From: Scolanthus callimorphus | Lineage: Eukaryota > Cnidaria > Anthozoa > Actiniaria > Edwardsiidae | NCBI GenBank assembly: GCA_033964015.1 | Contig: CM066914.1 | Coordinates: 9,911,831 to 9,975,830, forward strand | Length of the DNA: 64,000 bases | Direction: 5' to 3' | Shown: positions 10,878-22,800 of the stretch, one piece after another | Position numbering within the stretch: position 1 is the stretch's first letter | Layout of the letters: the number at the start of each line of letters is the position of its first letter | Made by a program: the position numbers and the translations under genes | The notes under the pieces: generated by a model | The model's database searches: none | Seen by the model: only the letters and a program-made list of their open reading frames with translations | Told to the model about the DNA's origin: nothing

Positions 10878-13800
10878 GATTACTGAGTTTTGTCAATTGT
10901 TCCTGACTTTATTGTTATTATTTATTTACTCGGGAATTGTCTGATTTTTCAATGTATGAATTGGAGCTCAGAGCGTAACTTGCATACATCCAAAATTGAA
11001 ACGATGCCGCTGTCACCAGTACTTAGAAATGTGGTACTATAATAAGAAATCAGGTCATAAAATCAGGATTAATTAATCCTGAATGAAACAGCAATACATG
11101 ATTTTGAAATATATTAATATAAATCCTAAGGATGGGAACTGAAAATAAACCTTAATCCAATATAACTCTCCTATACTTCTTGTTTCTCGGCGCTGTATAC
11201 AGAGGCGTTCTGTTTTGAATAGATTTTTTTTGCCAACACAGGACGCGCGTCGCTTCTATGTTCGCTTGCTCTCTAAATAAAACGCCAATATTTGTCTAAA
11301 ATTTTATTTAATCATCAGTGTCTAAAACACAGGCGCATTGAGGTCAATATAAGACGAAAATGTGTTCACATGAAAGGAATACACGAACAAGTGATAAGCT
11401 TCTGAAATTCAATTCTATAAGTTTGCGCTGAAAACGAAAACATTTTGAAAAATAGGTTTTCTGAAGAGGTTAAAAAAACGAAGGATTGGCAGCACCGGAT
11501 CTCTCGGCTTCTTATTTAAAGTAAGGAATGGAATTGTGATCATTTGAATGAAGCAGCTGTCACGTTCAAAATCAATTATTTACAAGCTTATCGCGGATGT
11601 AAAGTGGCGGGAAAGCAGCCTATTGAAAAGCGCGTTCTATTTGTGCGTGGGTTGAGCCTTCAAAATATATCCCTAAAACGCAATCTTTCTCACATGCGAG
11701 AAAGGCAATATATCAGATATGAAGGGCTTAATATTTCCATGGTAATTATGTTTGAACCACTAAGATTGGGGGAATAATTTTTAAGCAGAATCGCCGCTTT
11801 TTCTCATTGCGTTACGGTCTTTGTTTCAAAATGTTAATTCATAAACTTGCAGCCTGTCGTTCGGCTTCAGTTATTTATGAGAGAAAATACGCAGAATCGT
11901 AGATTGTATTCTCTCGCTAGGATCTTTCGCCTATAGAAAAGCACTTCTTGGACGCCATTTTGAAAAAGCAAACTATATTCTGAAGACAGGAAACAGATAC
12001 AACACTCGCCTGGCCATGAAAAGAGGATTTGCTGCGTAAAACAAGGTAAATAGCTTTAGTTTTAGATGCGTCTTATGTAGCAGTTGGTTTGTTTGTTTTA
12101 TTTTTTTGGACTAAACTCGAAGCGAATTTCAGCGGAAACAGTCTAAGAATTTCGTTGACAGAAGATCGAGATACACCACCGGGAATGAGATTTTCTCATC
12201 GGAGGTAATCGAAGGGTTTAGATCGTTTTACCCCGTTAATGTTTTTCAAATTCGCTGAGCTTATTCAATGCTTAGTGCTTAGTTGCGGTATGTGCGCGAC
12301 TTTTTGGTCGCTTAAGCGGTCGAGTTTTTATACAGGTACATCGAACTGAGTTATTAGCACAAATATTGCTATGAAATTGCCAGTTTAATCTGGTTAGGAT
12401 TTCCATTGTGAAACACCTACTTAATTCAAAGTTGAACATAAAATTTCGCCGAATTTTGGAGTCGACTATAATAGACACTTGTTTGCCGTCGAGTTGCCAT
12501 CAAACTGTAGATCACTGCATATACATTTTGACAAGCTCTGTTTCTGGTTTTACAGTGAAACGTTAAAACGTTAGAAGAAGAAAAATAACGATATTCGCAT
12601 CAGAAATATTAAATTGACAATACCCAGAGTTTTCCTTCATAGCAAGGTTAATTTTCTTAACAATTACAGTTTCCTTCACAGACGGTTTGCGATTTATTAC
12701 CGGTGATTACGGATCTGAATTCATTAATTTCATTTTTTCCAGGATTTGATGCTGCTCGAATTTTTCTGTTTTCGGGTTTTCCTTCCAATTTTGTGGTATT
12801 CAACAAGAGCTAGAATATTGTTTTTCATAAGGCTATTGAATAGTGTGTAGGATTGTTAACGAACTCTCCGATGACGATGGCTCAAAAGATAACATTTATT
12901 CTGACTACGTACATTTATTTCCACTGCCGATTATGCTACAATAGCACTTTTAGGTTTGGCATTTTTTAGGTGAAACAACCTTTTTCGCTGTTTCTAAAAA
13001 AATTGCCTTTGTGTCCGAAAGTAGGTGAGAATGAGCACATCAACTGCTTTGTCTTGCTGCCTGGTCAGTGGGCCTTCCACTTGCTCAAAAAAACAATATG
13101 GCGTCGGCCAACTCAGATCATAGTCTAGAAGGAAGTTCCTGTCCAGTCGCTTTATAATGTCAATGATTTGTAGCTGCGTCAGATGTTTACAATATTAGCG
13201 CATTTTAAATGTTTTGTTATTTAAGCATATATGATCCCTGATTTATAGATAATACAACAGCATTTTCTGAATTATTGTTTTGCAAATCGATCATTGTCTC
13301 AGCATTTTTGGTGAATAAAACAATTTCTAGCAGGGCCCGACACTGCGACTATATGGTCACCAATGGCGACTAAATGTGGGGGCTTGGCGACCAACGTTTT
13401 AGAGCAAGTCGCCAAATGGTACCGCCATCTTTCTGAGTTCAGCTGAGATCCACGTTTACGTGGCGACTAAATTTTGCTTTGAGGCGACTAAATTTTTTGA
13501 ATTAGTCGCCAATGTAGTACGATGGCTGAGGAGGGACTTCCGACTTCTAATTTCCGACATCTAATTTCCGACTTCTAATTTCCGACAATGGCATCTAGCG
13601 AAACAAGTTAATGATTCGTAACATTATATGGCAGTTTTCATAGCATAATCGGGAAAGGTCTCACTATGAATTAGCAGTCTTTTTACCGAGCTAAGCAGTG
13701 ACCACTTGAGCTAAAAAAAATCGAGGGAGGAAGAGGAGCGATTTTTTGCGCGCCACAGAATCCTGTTACCCAAAACAGAAATTTCCGAATAACCCCACAG

Positions 13801-16386
13801 GAGGCGCAAGAAGTGTCACGAGTGAGACATTCAGTTCTGCGTGTAAAATCGCGATCACCCGCGAAAAGTTGAGTCAAATTGAGTCAGCCGGTAGAGCAGT
13901 TCCGTTGGCCTCTGACGGGTCTGACTGACCCGGATGTCCAGGCTTGCTCAGAAAAATGAGATTCCGTTCGCTGCACAATAAACCTAAAGACTCTGGTTGA
14001 TATTAGCACCCGCGGACGAAATTCAGCCCTTGTATTTTATAGTTGGGTCAGGCCGCCCAGATCATCGGAAACGTGTTTGTAATATACAAGCCATACATAC
14101 TTTAATGATAGATCCGCGGAAACATTATAGGACCGCAGACGCGAGAAAAAATGCGACTGGCATGCTATGTCGTCTCCCAGTCCAAAATGAAATCATTTAC
14201 AACTGTCTAGCGACTAATTCTTTTCGCGGCCGCGCGCTGTTTTTAATTCCCATACTGGCTTTAAAGTACGGCATTCGTGTTATGTCAAGGGTGGTAATAA
14301 ATAAGGGAAAAAATCTTCAGGAATGCGAGTGATGCTAGACTCGTTTAAAGGCCCCTTTTATAGGTGACGCAAAGAGTCAAGTGGAAATTGTTTTGAGTTG
14401 GGGTATCAAATTATTGGAATCAATGACAACCAAGAATAGCGCTGTCCCGCGCAAAGACGTATTTGTGCGTAAATGGGGTGGATACTTGCGAAGCCGAGAG
14501 TGTTCGGGATGCTCAGCTTTACATGTGTGTTACTATCCATGTATTCCGCTCCAGCCGAATAGAGTACAAGGTTTTCATACTACACCATGTTTGGGCGGCA
14601 TTTGTAGCGCGCCAAGAAAAGACAGCGTTATCAGACGGTAGATATGGATGCAAATCACCAAGTAAGCCAAGCAAATAATACCGAATGTTATCTTAAATAA
14701 GATTTAGACTTATTCATCTCATTCTTGGACTCGCGCAGAGTTTGCGGTTGTATATAGGTGGACATTGTGGGAGGTTATGACTCGACTATCGCCTCATTTT
14801 GTCCGTCTGAAAGCCAAGCACGCTATCATACCAGTGCGCGCTGCTACGTAGAAACATCTAATCTTCATAGAAATAAGGGGTTCATAAAATTAATGATGCG
14901 TACAGGGCTAGGATTTTCTCTTTCTGCAAGCTCAATGTGTCTCTGGGCGCTTTTTACTAAATGCCTTTAGGCTCTGAGAAAATTTATTTGGCAAGAGAAC
15001 CGAGCGCGCAATTTAAAACCTAAATGAAAGGTCATGTAGTACATTTGTCATCACGCGGCGGACCCAGGAGCTCTTTATGGGTAAATCATAGTTCATTGTT
15101 CGGTAGTCTCGATTCGGATTCCGTTAGTCTCGATTCGGATATTAGCCTTGATTCGGTGCATTTTGGTAAGTCCTCACGGGAACTGAAAGATTGCGGCCGT
15201 TTCTTCGAAGCACTTTCGCGCGCATGTCTCCACGATTTCCCCATTTAACCACATCAGGCAACGATGTTACAGCAACAGAACTCCCCTAAAGAAACTTCTT
15301 GTTGCGCGCACGTTTCCTCGTTTAACCACTTCAGGCAACATTGTTACCTTCCTCGTTTGCCAGAAATCATGAGACATAGAGCAATGTTTTGGCCAATTGG
15401 AAATGATTTTCACATAGTTAAGTTTATAGATGCATAAAATGTATTCACTGCGTACAAACATTACAGGCAACATTGTTACCGAAACAAAGTTTCCTGGTTT
15501 TGCCAGCGTATTACATGCAGGCGCACTGTGACCGACAAAATAGGAAATTGAACCTCCAGTTCACGATCGAGGCAGTGTCTTTTGGACGAGCGCGCGGCAT
15601 GACCCGGGGACATTATTATCAGCGTGACACAGGGAGTACGCGTCGCGTTACACGTATCTTTTTCTCTAATTCACGCATTACAAGAAGTTGGGGGTATTTC
15701 ACGAATATTTCCTGCCCGTTTTTTCAGCAATTTTTTCGAAAAATACGATTGATATTTGTATCTGTGATCCTTTTTTCTGCGTCACCGATACTTGAATTCC
15801 CGAATCACGAGCTAGATTTCCATTTTTCTCGCATCACGAATGCAACTAATACACGATCCGCGTCGTTAAAAATCCCTGTGAATCACGCTCCAGATTTAGT
15901 AGTTTGCCTGCTTCACTGACGCATTTTCGGCGAATTCGCATCACACGCGTAATCCCTTGTGACTCTCTGTATTATTTTATTTATTTATTTATTTGCCGAT
16001 AAGTCATCTCTCACTCAAGAGAGCATTTTTTCCGTAAATATAAAAAATGAAATAATTACCGCCTGTTCGTCGTGATCGCGGGTGAACCAAGCGTGACAAG
16101 TGACGTGACATGCGAGTTTGGCGTGTCAATGAGGGTGTAACGTTACGTTTAGCGTACAGTGACGGCTTAGGTTACCATGGTTACGTGCACAGAAGGGCTT
16201 TTATGCGAATTAAAGGGGCATTCCCGCCAATAAATTTTGCCCGCTCAATCATTACGGATTTGTTACTTCTATTCAATGAAAAACTGCCTGATAATATAAA
16301 CTTTATCATTCAAGAAAATTTTGCTCTATAAATTCTCTCAGTACAGTATACACAGACCCCGACACAGACTATATATGTACAGCATT
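10878..16386. other. Gene-poor stretch, no gene recognised
   Basis: Several small ORFs (for example 13997-14332 and 14381-14641) occur, but none shows a known domain, splice structure or convincing codon use. Visible repeats: TTCTAATTTCCGAC three times at about 13548-13586; scattered GCGACTAA words at 13345-13520; TCGATTCGGAT repeats at 15107-15155; three copies of CAGGCAACATTGTTACC-like sequence at 15257-15480; and a TTTA run at 15972-15994. A donor-like AAACAAG/GTAAATAG at 12040-12055 could end an untranslated exon, but nothing else supports it. Confidence 0.5.
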
Positions 16387-16735
16387 AGAGCACAACTTTA
16401 TCGACGCAATAGAGCACGCGTGATGTTGGGAGAGACACGAGAACGTTGTAAAATCACGAGTCGCAGGCGAGTACAATATACTAGCAACGACATAACGCGC
16501 GCTCTGATTGGTTCAAATCCAAGACGTACCGACAATGTGGTGGTTATAACGCGCGCTCTGATTGGTCCAAATCCAAGACGTACCGACAATGTGGTGGTTA
16601 TAACGCGCGCTCTGATTGGTCCAAATCCAAGACGTACCGACAATGTATAGTGGTTTTCTCCCGCAACGTTCGCATGTCTCTCTCAACATCGTGCGTGCTC
16701 TATTTCGCCGATATAGTCAAAGAAAGTTGTGCTCT
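16387..16735. mobile_element. Inverted-repeat element enclosing three 54-bp tandem repeats
   Basis: The left arm (AGAGCACAACTTTATCGACG...AGAGCACGCGTGATGTTGGGAGAGACA) is inverted on the right (TCTCTCTCAACATCGTGCGTGCTCT...AAGTTGTGCTCT), giving arms of about 75 bp. Between them, 16492-16650 holds three near-identical 54-bp units containing GCGCGCTCTGATTGGT. ORFs over this region on both strands come from the repeat. Confidence 0.75.
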
Positions 16736-17346
16736 ACTTAAAATCAAGCAATTCGCTATGTGAGCGCCGTGTGATAAGCTTCGTTCTCGGCAACTCAGAC
16801 AGCTGATGATGTTTATCTATCCACACCTTGTTGCGTGTATTACCGCCGCCAAATTAAACATTAATATTTACCGGGAAAGCGCGTACTTTGTTTCCTCGAT
16901 TCAAAACATTTTAAACTCTATCATAACAGAATCTTTTCGGACCGTAATGGTGCTGGAAGATAGCGAGTTTTAGAGTGTAGTCCCGTACTGCTGTCTTTAG
17001 TGGCTGTTCGGTTCTTTACTGGCCTAATCACGCCGGTTCTTGGGTCATCAAGGCTAAGCCGAGAAGCCGTCCTGTTTTAACGATGATGCCAGTAGTAAGT
17101 AGAGGATAAAGGAGCCATGACACGGCCGGTTGTTTAACAAATTCCAGTTGTTTCCGTAAACAACACGGAATCCTTTATTGTACTTCACCTTAGTCTAAGA
17201 AAGAGAAAGGAACTGAAATTCGCATTATTTAAGCATGCATTCCTTTGTAAGAATTCGCTTTGCAAATTTCCAAGTTTAAAAATAGTAGACTATAATGTTT
17301 CACACTGAAACGCAACAGCAGATATCAAATTCATATAGTTCCCTTC

Positions 17347-17539
17347 CTTGGTTCAGACTAGAACGCAAGTGCAAACGCTAGCGCAAGAAAATCGAGACGT
17401 TGCGCTTGCGTCTAGTGTGAGGCAAGTGAACGCAAGCGCAAGCAACTAATCGATGTTGATTTTGGCTTGCGCTTGCGTCGTTATGATTCACCTTGCCTTG
17501 CATCTGCTTCCTGCGCTTGCGTTCTAGTGAGAACCAGCC
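17347..17539. mobile_element. Foldback MITE
   Basis: The left end (GGTTCAGACTAGAACGCAAG) is inverted on the right (CTTGCGTTCTAGTGAGAACC). The interior contains many copies of GCGCTTGCG in both orientations. No coding capacity was seen. Confidence 0.8.
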
Positions 17540-18175
17540 TTAAGCCAATCAGGTCCTTTCCTTTTTTCATCTAGTGCAGTCGACTGGCTTTCTGTCGTGA
17601 CGCACTAGTTGGACTGCACTTGGCGAAATAGGACAAGGACCTGGGGCCCGTTTTTCAAAACTTCCGGTAACTAACGGGTGCGGTAACTTATCGGGAGCGT
17701 TATCGGGAAACTTTACCGGGATCGAGAGAGCGTTTTTCAAAGCTCCCGTTAACTATCCGAATTTATCGCTTGCGGTAACTAAGGCGAAATCAAGATGTTC
17801 TAGAATTAATTACGTTAAACATTCGAAGGAGAGAAAAATCTCAAAGAAAAGATCGAAAAAAAGAGGATATTCGCGAGGGTTGCTGGGTAGTTTTGACTGC
17901 TGACCTTTGGCGACTCGCGGCTCACACTTTTTGCCCATCAGCATTCTGCGAAAGATGGAAGCGCAAACTCAAAGAATGTTGTCTTTTGAATGTTTGAAAT
18001 GGAATTCAAATACTCATTAATTATTCATGACCTAATCAGCCAACCAGAGCTCTCAATTTGTACCACGTGCAGTACCTTGAAATCCCAGGAAGATACTGCA
18101 AGTGGGACTTGAAAACTTTTCAAGGTCCAAGGACCTTTGAACTATGAATATTCATAATTTGAAGGTCCTCACCCT

Positions 18176-18900
18176 CGAAAAGTTTCTCTACTAGTCAGTC
18201 TTTGCGCAGTGCAAAGGCAGACCGTAGGAACCACTCCGTGAGAAGACTTAAGTCTCCTCTCTCGGAGAACTCAATACAAAGAATTTTGGTTGGAGACTTT
18301 ATGCTTGTGCGCCGCCAACCTCCATGTGGGACAAGCTTTATGGAAACACTCTTGATCTTTTCACTTCTGCGCATGACTAGTGACGCAATCCAAGCTCATA
18401 ATTTTCATAATTTCAAGGCACTCGCCATCGAAATGTTTTTGTACTAGTCAGTCTTTGCGACATGCAATGGCAGACTGTAGAAACTGTTCGTGAGAAGATA
18501 CGCGTCTCCTCTATCGGAGAAGTAAAATACAAAGGATCTTGTTCCAGACTATATGAATGTGCGCCGCCAACCTCCATGTGGGACAGGGTTTTTGGAACAC
18601 TCTTTATCTTTTCACTTCTGCGCATGACTAGTGACGCAATCCAAGTCATAATTTCAAGGTCCTCTCCCCATCGAATTTTTTTGTACTATTCAGTCTACGC
18701 CGTACAAAGGCAGACTGTAGAAACGTCCCGAGAGAAGACACAGGTCTCCTCTCTCGGAAATTTAGAATAGAAAGGATCTTGTTCCAGACAATATGCATGT
18801 GCGCCGCCAACTTTCATGTGGGACAGGCTTTGTGGAAACAATCTTGACCTTTTCATTTGTGCGCATGACTAGTGACGTAATTCAAGTTTCACAAGTAAAA
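18176..18900. repeat. Three tandem copies of a unit of about 240-250 bp
   Basis: Each unit starts near ACTAGTCAGTCTTTGCG (18190, 18444 and a diverged copy near 18686) and contains a TCTCCTCTCTCGGAGA hairpin, the block GTGCGCCGCCAACCTCCATG, and an end GCGCATGACTAGTGACG. Copies differ by scattered substitutions. ORFs here do not persist between copies in a coding-like way. Confidence 0.8.
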
Positions 18901-19093
18901 TATGATTATATTGATAAATCCTGTTTGGGTAGGGTACAGAGGGGTTGGTGATTGAAGATTATGTCACAGGCTGAGTATTTCAAATGACCAAGGAATTAAA
19001 AAATAAATAAATGGAGATGTTTAAACATTGATCGTTTTCCCTCTGTGTTGGCTAATTAGGTCATGAATAATTATTGAGTATTTGAAGTAATTC

Positions 19094-19222
19094 AAAAGCC
19101 TCCTATTCGGACTTGACGGGATTTCAAAGCCCACGCAATTAGTTCCAGTCCTCGGCTTCGCCTCGGACTGGAACTAATTGCGCGGACTTTGAAATCCCGT
19201 CAAGTCCTCATAGTAGGCTTTT
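19094..19222. repeat. Near-perfect palindrome (foldback MITE)
   Basis: The arm running AAAAGCCTCCTATTCGGACT...GCAATTAGTTCCAGTCC is mirrored by GGACTGGAACTAATTGC...AGTCCTCATAGTAGGCTTTT around a TCGGCTTCGCC loop, giving arms of about 58 bp. It sits inside the 2.1 kb composite element. Confidence 0.85.
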
Positions 19223-19870
19223 AAATATTACATCTAATCAACGTGTCTTGCTTGAGACCCTTCATACCAGTCAAATTAAATTCTATATATTCATACAAAA
19301 AAATTCCCGTGTAAAACTAAACAAAGCCTAGAGTATAACAAATTATACACAAAATGAAATTTTAGTAGACGGGTAACTGCCTCTTGTTGTATTATTTTGA
19401 ACAGATCTATAGTCTGGTATAGATCTATGGATAGTTCTATCTACAGGCCAGCGAATGCAGAGAAGAGAGGCATATTTGACAGAATTCTTATTTCAAACTT
19501 TCTTTTTCTTCGAAAGCGACAAAAATAGCCGCGACAGCCTTATTTTCCGGTGTTGCGTTAACTAACGGGACCTCTCGACCTCCCGTTAATTACCGGGTGT
19601 TTTTTCGCAAATTTATCGGAAGCGAAAATATCGCAAGTTTTGAAAAACGGTGCATCGAGTTTTCGGAAGGTTAACGGGAGAGTTATCGCACGCAGGTTTT
19701 AAAAAAAAACGGGCCCCTGGCCTGTCAGCCACTCCTTGTTATTGTTTTCATTCAATATTAGAAGACGAATACCATGTAGAAATCTCTAAATAAACATCTA
19801 AAAACAAAGTTTCAGATTTGATTAACCAAATTTAATCGAGAACATTGCTCTATATTCTCTAAATGAGCCG

Positions 19871-22800
19871 ATGGAAATGGATGTTTTCTTCGACTTGGTA
19901 TGTTGCTATGCTGTCAAAATGGCGGCTGACACAGGCTCTTTAAGCTGGCTCTATGGTTTGTGAAAACTCACACGAAACAACGGTTTTGGCGATTATTGAA
20001 AAACGAAAAATATAACTTTGGTATTTATTTCCATCCACTTTTGCTTTTTTTCATTAGGCAAACGGCGCCCTAGTTGCTCTTGTTGTGTTCAGCATAGTGG
20101 TGGTAGCCGCCATGTTGTCCATGCTTTGCTGGCGACGTTTCAGAAATCTCTCGCTAAGGGAGCAGTTCCTTGACTATCGAGAGGTCCCTACCACCGGGGA
20201 AAAAGAGGACAAGGACGAAGAACTGGGGGAGAAAAGTGGAATTACTCCGAATGGTCACACCGAAGAATTATTAGAGAAACCGATGCCAGTACTGCGACAA
20301 GTTCAGAGGGGACCTCTAAAGCACTTCGCTAAGCAACCTCCACCCCCCTGGACTCCTAAGCCTGAGCTAAGCGTGGTGTCGGTTCAACCTTTGGATAATG
20401 ATAAAGATGAAATGGATGGCGATCTTCCAGTTTCAAGTTCTTCTGATGAAGACGAGGGGGTAAAACTAAAGACTAGTAGATATTGTTATTGCATTGAACG
20501 AAAGGCATATTACACAGGGAGCCCGCTCAGAGCGCCAGGCTCGTATTACGCGCCAATCAAAATCACACAGCCAATCAAAATCGAGAACATGAATGGATCC
20601 CTGAAGTTGCTTCAAACTGGCTTCTGATCATAGAACTCATTGCAATACTTATAAGTCTTATAAAGGGTCGCAGTCCACCATTGTTAACCAGGAAATCATA
20701 GTAGCGTTCAGAATGCAAGTTCAGAATGCTAACCCAAATTCTGTTATAAAAGTAATTTGTCAGTTTCTAGAGATTATTGCATGATTGGTTTCATGTGAGT
20801 GATAACAAACTCTTTATGTGTTTCTAGAACACGTCGCCGGTCGAGGTGTCCGCTCCATACGACTTACGGGACACTACTCCACCGGAGCAGTTCACACCGC
20901 CAGGGGAAGCAGACTTCTTGGGAAGGATATATTTCTCCTTGAAATATGACTCGCAAAGGTACGTGGAAAGGGTTTGTACGGGAATTCTGAATTTCCTTTG
21001 CATTTTTCTCGAAAGTATGGAATTCTGTATAAAGGTTAGTTTTCACTGCGACATAAGGGACGTAAGCATAAGCATAAGAAGAACGGAAGCCTTTGATCCT
21101 TATGCTTACGCTTATGTCGTAGTGAAACCCGCACTAAAGAAAATAGTTAGTTTGAACCTTATGCTTATGTTGCTAGTGAAAACCAGCCCTAAGGACTCTT
21201 TTCGCTTGGCGGAGCTCAGATACTATTCCATCAGGAAATCTCATAGAGTAAGAATAAGATTAATTGCGGAAGGCATCATGTCATGTGTACACACTAGCCT
21301 CGTGTTTTTGGCGGCGCGGTTCGTCTCGTAATATCACATCACTTGCCGCTCGCCCGCAGCACCCACAGTGTGGCGCGCTCCGTGAGGCATGTTGCCTAGG
21401 CTACTGAAACCTAGTCTGAGTAAGCGGCGTATTCTATCGCGCCTGTCACTGCGAAAAAGACTTCTGAGCAGCGAGCTGAAACATTCCATTCTGATGACGT
21501 AGGAGCTCTTCCTTCAATCCTTCAAAGCAATTAATTATCAGCGTAAGCGCATGGGTTTCAATAGGCCATGTTCGAATTACGCTCCAATGCCTACAAACAA
21601 TAACCTCAAGTCGAGGCTCTCTTCTAAAATTACTGTAAATGTATTAGAACTTGGAGAAAGCCTCGATTTGAAGCTTTTGTCTTGTGCGCATTGGAGCGTA
21701 ATTCGAACCTGGGCTATTCGTGGGTAGCAAAGACAAATTACCAAAGAAAAATGTATTTATAACCATGCAGCACCTGCATCGGCAGCTTGTAGTATTTTGT
21801 CCGCATTCTAGACAGTCTACGCGCGTATACTTTTAATTAATTCAGTTTTCAAAGCACAGCTCCTACGTTATAAGAATGGAATGTTTCAACTCGTTGCTCA
21901 CGCGCGGATATCGAGGGGTGGTGAAGGGGGTCACCCCCTATTTATGCAAATGTCTTATATATTCTTTATAAATAATCACCGCATTATTCTCATATGTAAC
22001 CTCTCTTGTAAAATTTTTGGATCTGCGCCTGCACAGGGGCGAGCTGATTACTTTGGTCTAAACCTAGGCTCCAAAGCAGCTTCTTATTTAGCCTGCGTAG
22101 CAAGCGTTTCCCTAGCCTGCGAAAGCCGACGTCACTTAGCGTTCGTCGAAATAGACTCCCGCTAGAGGCGTCTGCGCGCTCAAGCCAAACATTCCATACT
22201 GATGACGTATTTTGACCCAGATCTGGTCAGAAGTATTACGCAGCCGGTTTGACTGATATTTAATTTGTATAGCATACAACGCATTTTATAGTAAGCCACG
22301 TAATTCCTCTGACCAGGTCTGGGTCAGAATACGTCATCAGTATGGAATGTTTGGCTTCAGCGCGCAGACGCCTCTTATTGAAAAACGAGAAAATATTTCT
22401 TTCGACGAGCGCCAAGTGGTGTCGGCTTTCGCAGGCTAGCGTTTCCCGTGTTCAGGTCAGAGAAAAATACGAGCGAATTTTTGGTCGCGGGGGGAGGGGG
22501 AGAGGAAGGAAGGAAGGTTTCCTTTCTTCTCGCCCCTCCCCCTCTCTCCAATTTCGCCCTTGCCCCATATTTTGCACGGCCAAATCATCGAAATCTCTTG
22601 TACTTTTCTCGGGCTTTTCTCCGACCCTAAAACTACACGGGAACACTACGCAGGCTAATTCTTATTTAGAAATGGGAACTCACGAGTTATATTATTTTCG
22701 TACCATACTTAGGGCGGTATTGGCAGTGCGAATTATCAAGGGCGAAGAGTTCCCGTCATACCTCGGGCAAGCACCGGATGTCTTCATGGAGGCGAAACTC

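Larger units (their letters stand above)
17643..19717. mobile_element. 2.1 kb composite non-autonomous element with long terminal inverted repeats
   Basis: The left end GGGGCCCGTTTTTCAAAACTT and the right end AAAAAAACGGGCCCC are inverted, and both arms continue for over 100 bp through TAACGGG/GTTATCGC-type sequence. A second inverted pair (CATTAATTATTCATGACCTAAT at about 18012, ATTAGGTCATGAATAATTATTG at about 19056) lies inside. The interior holds a three-copy tandem array and a near-perfect palindrome. No transposase ORF was seen. Confidence 0.75.

Noticed and set aside
18176..18900. Tandem units as possible spliceosomal RNA genes
   Set aside because: A hairpin CTCTATCGGAG and CTTTGCGCAGTG recall U2 and U4 pieces, but the invariant branch-recognition GUAGUA and a clear Sm site are missing. 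Resemblance is probably chance; an Rfam search would settle it.
19919..19960. Alternative synaptotagmin start (MAADTGSLSWLYG)
   Set aside because: Good start context, but its donors give phase 1 or 2, while the next exon needs phase 0 to read the membrane span. The 19871 start fits.
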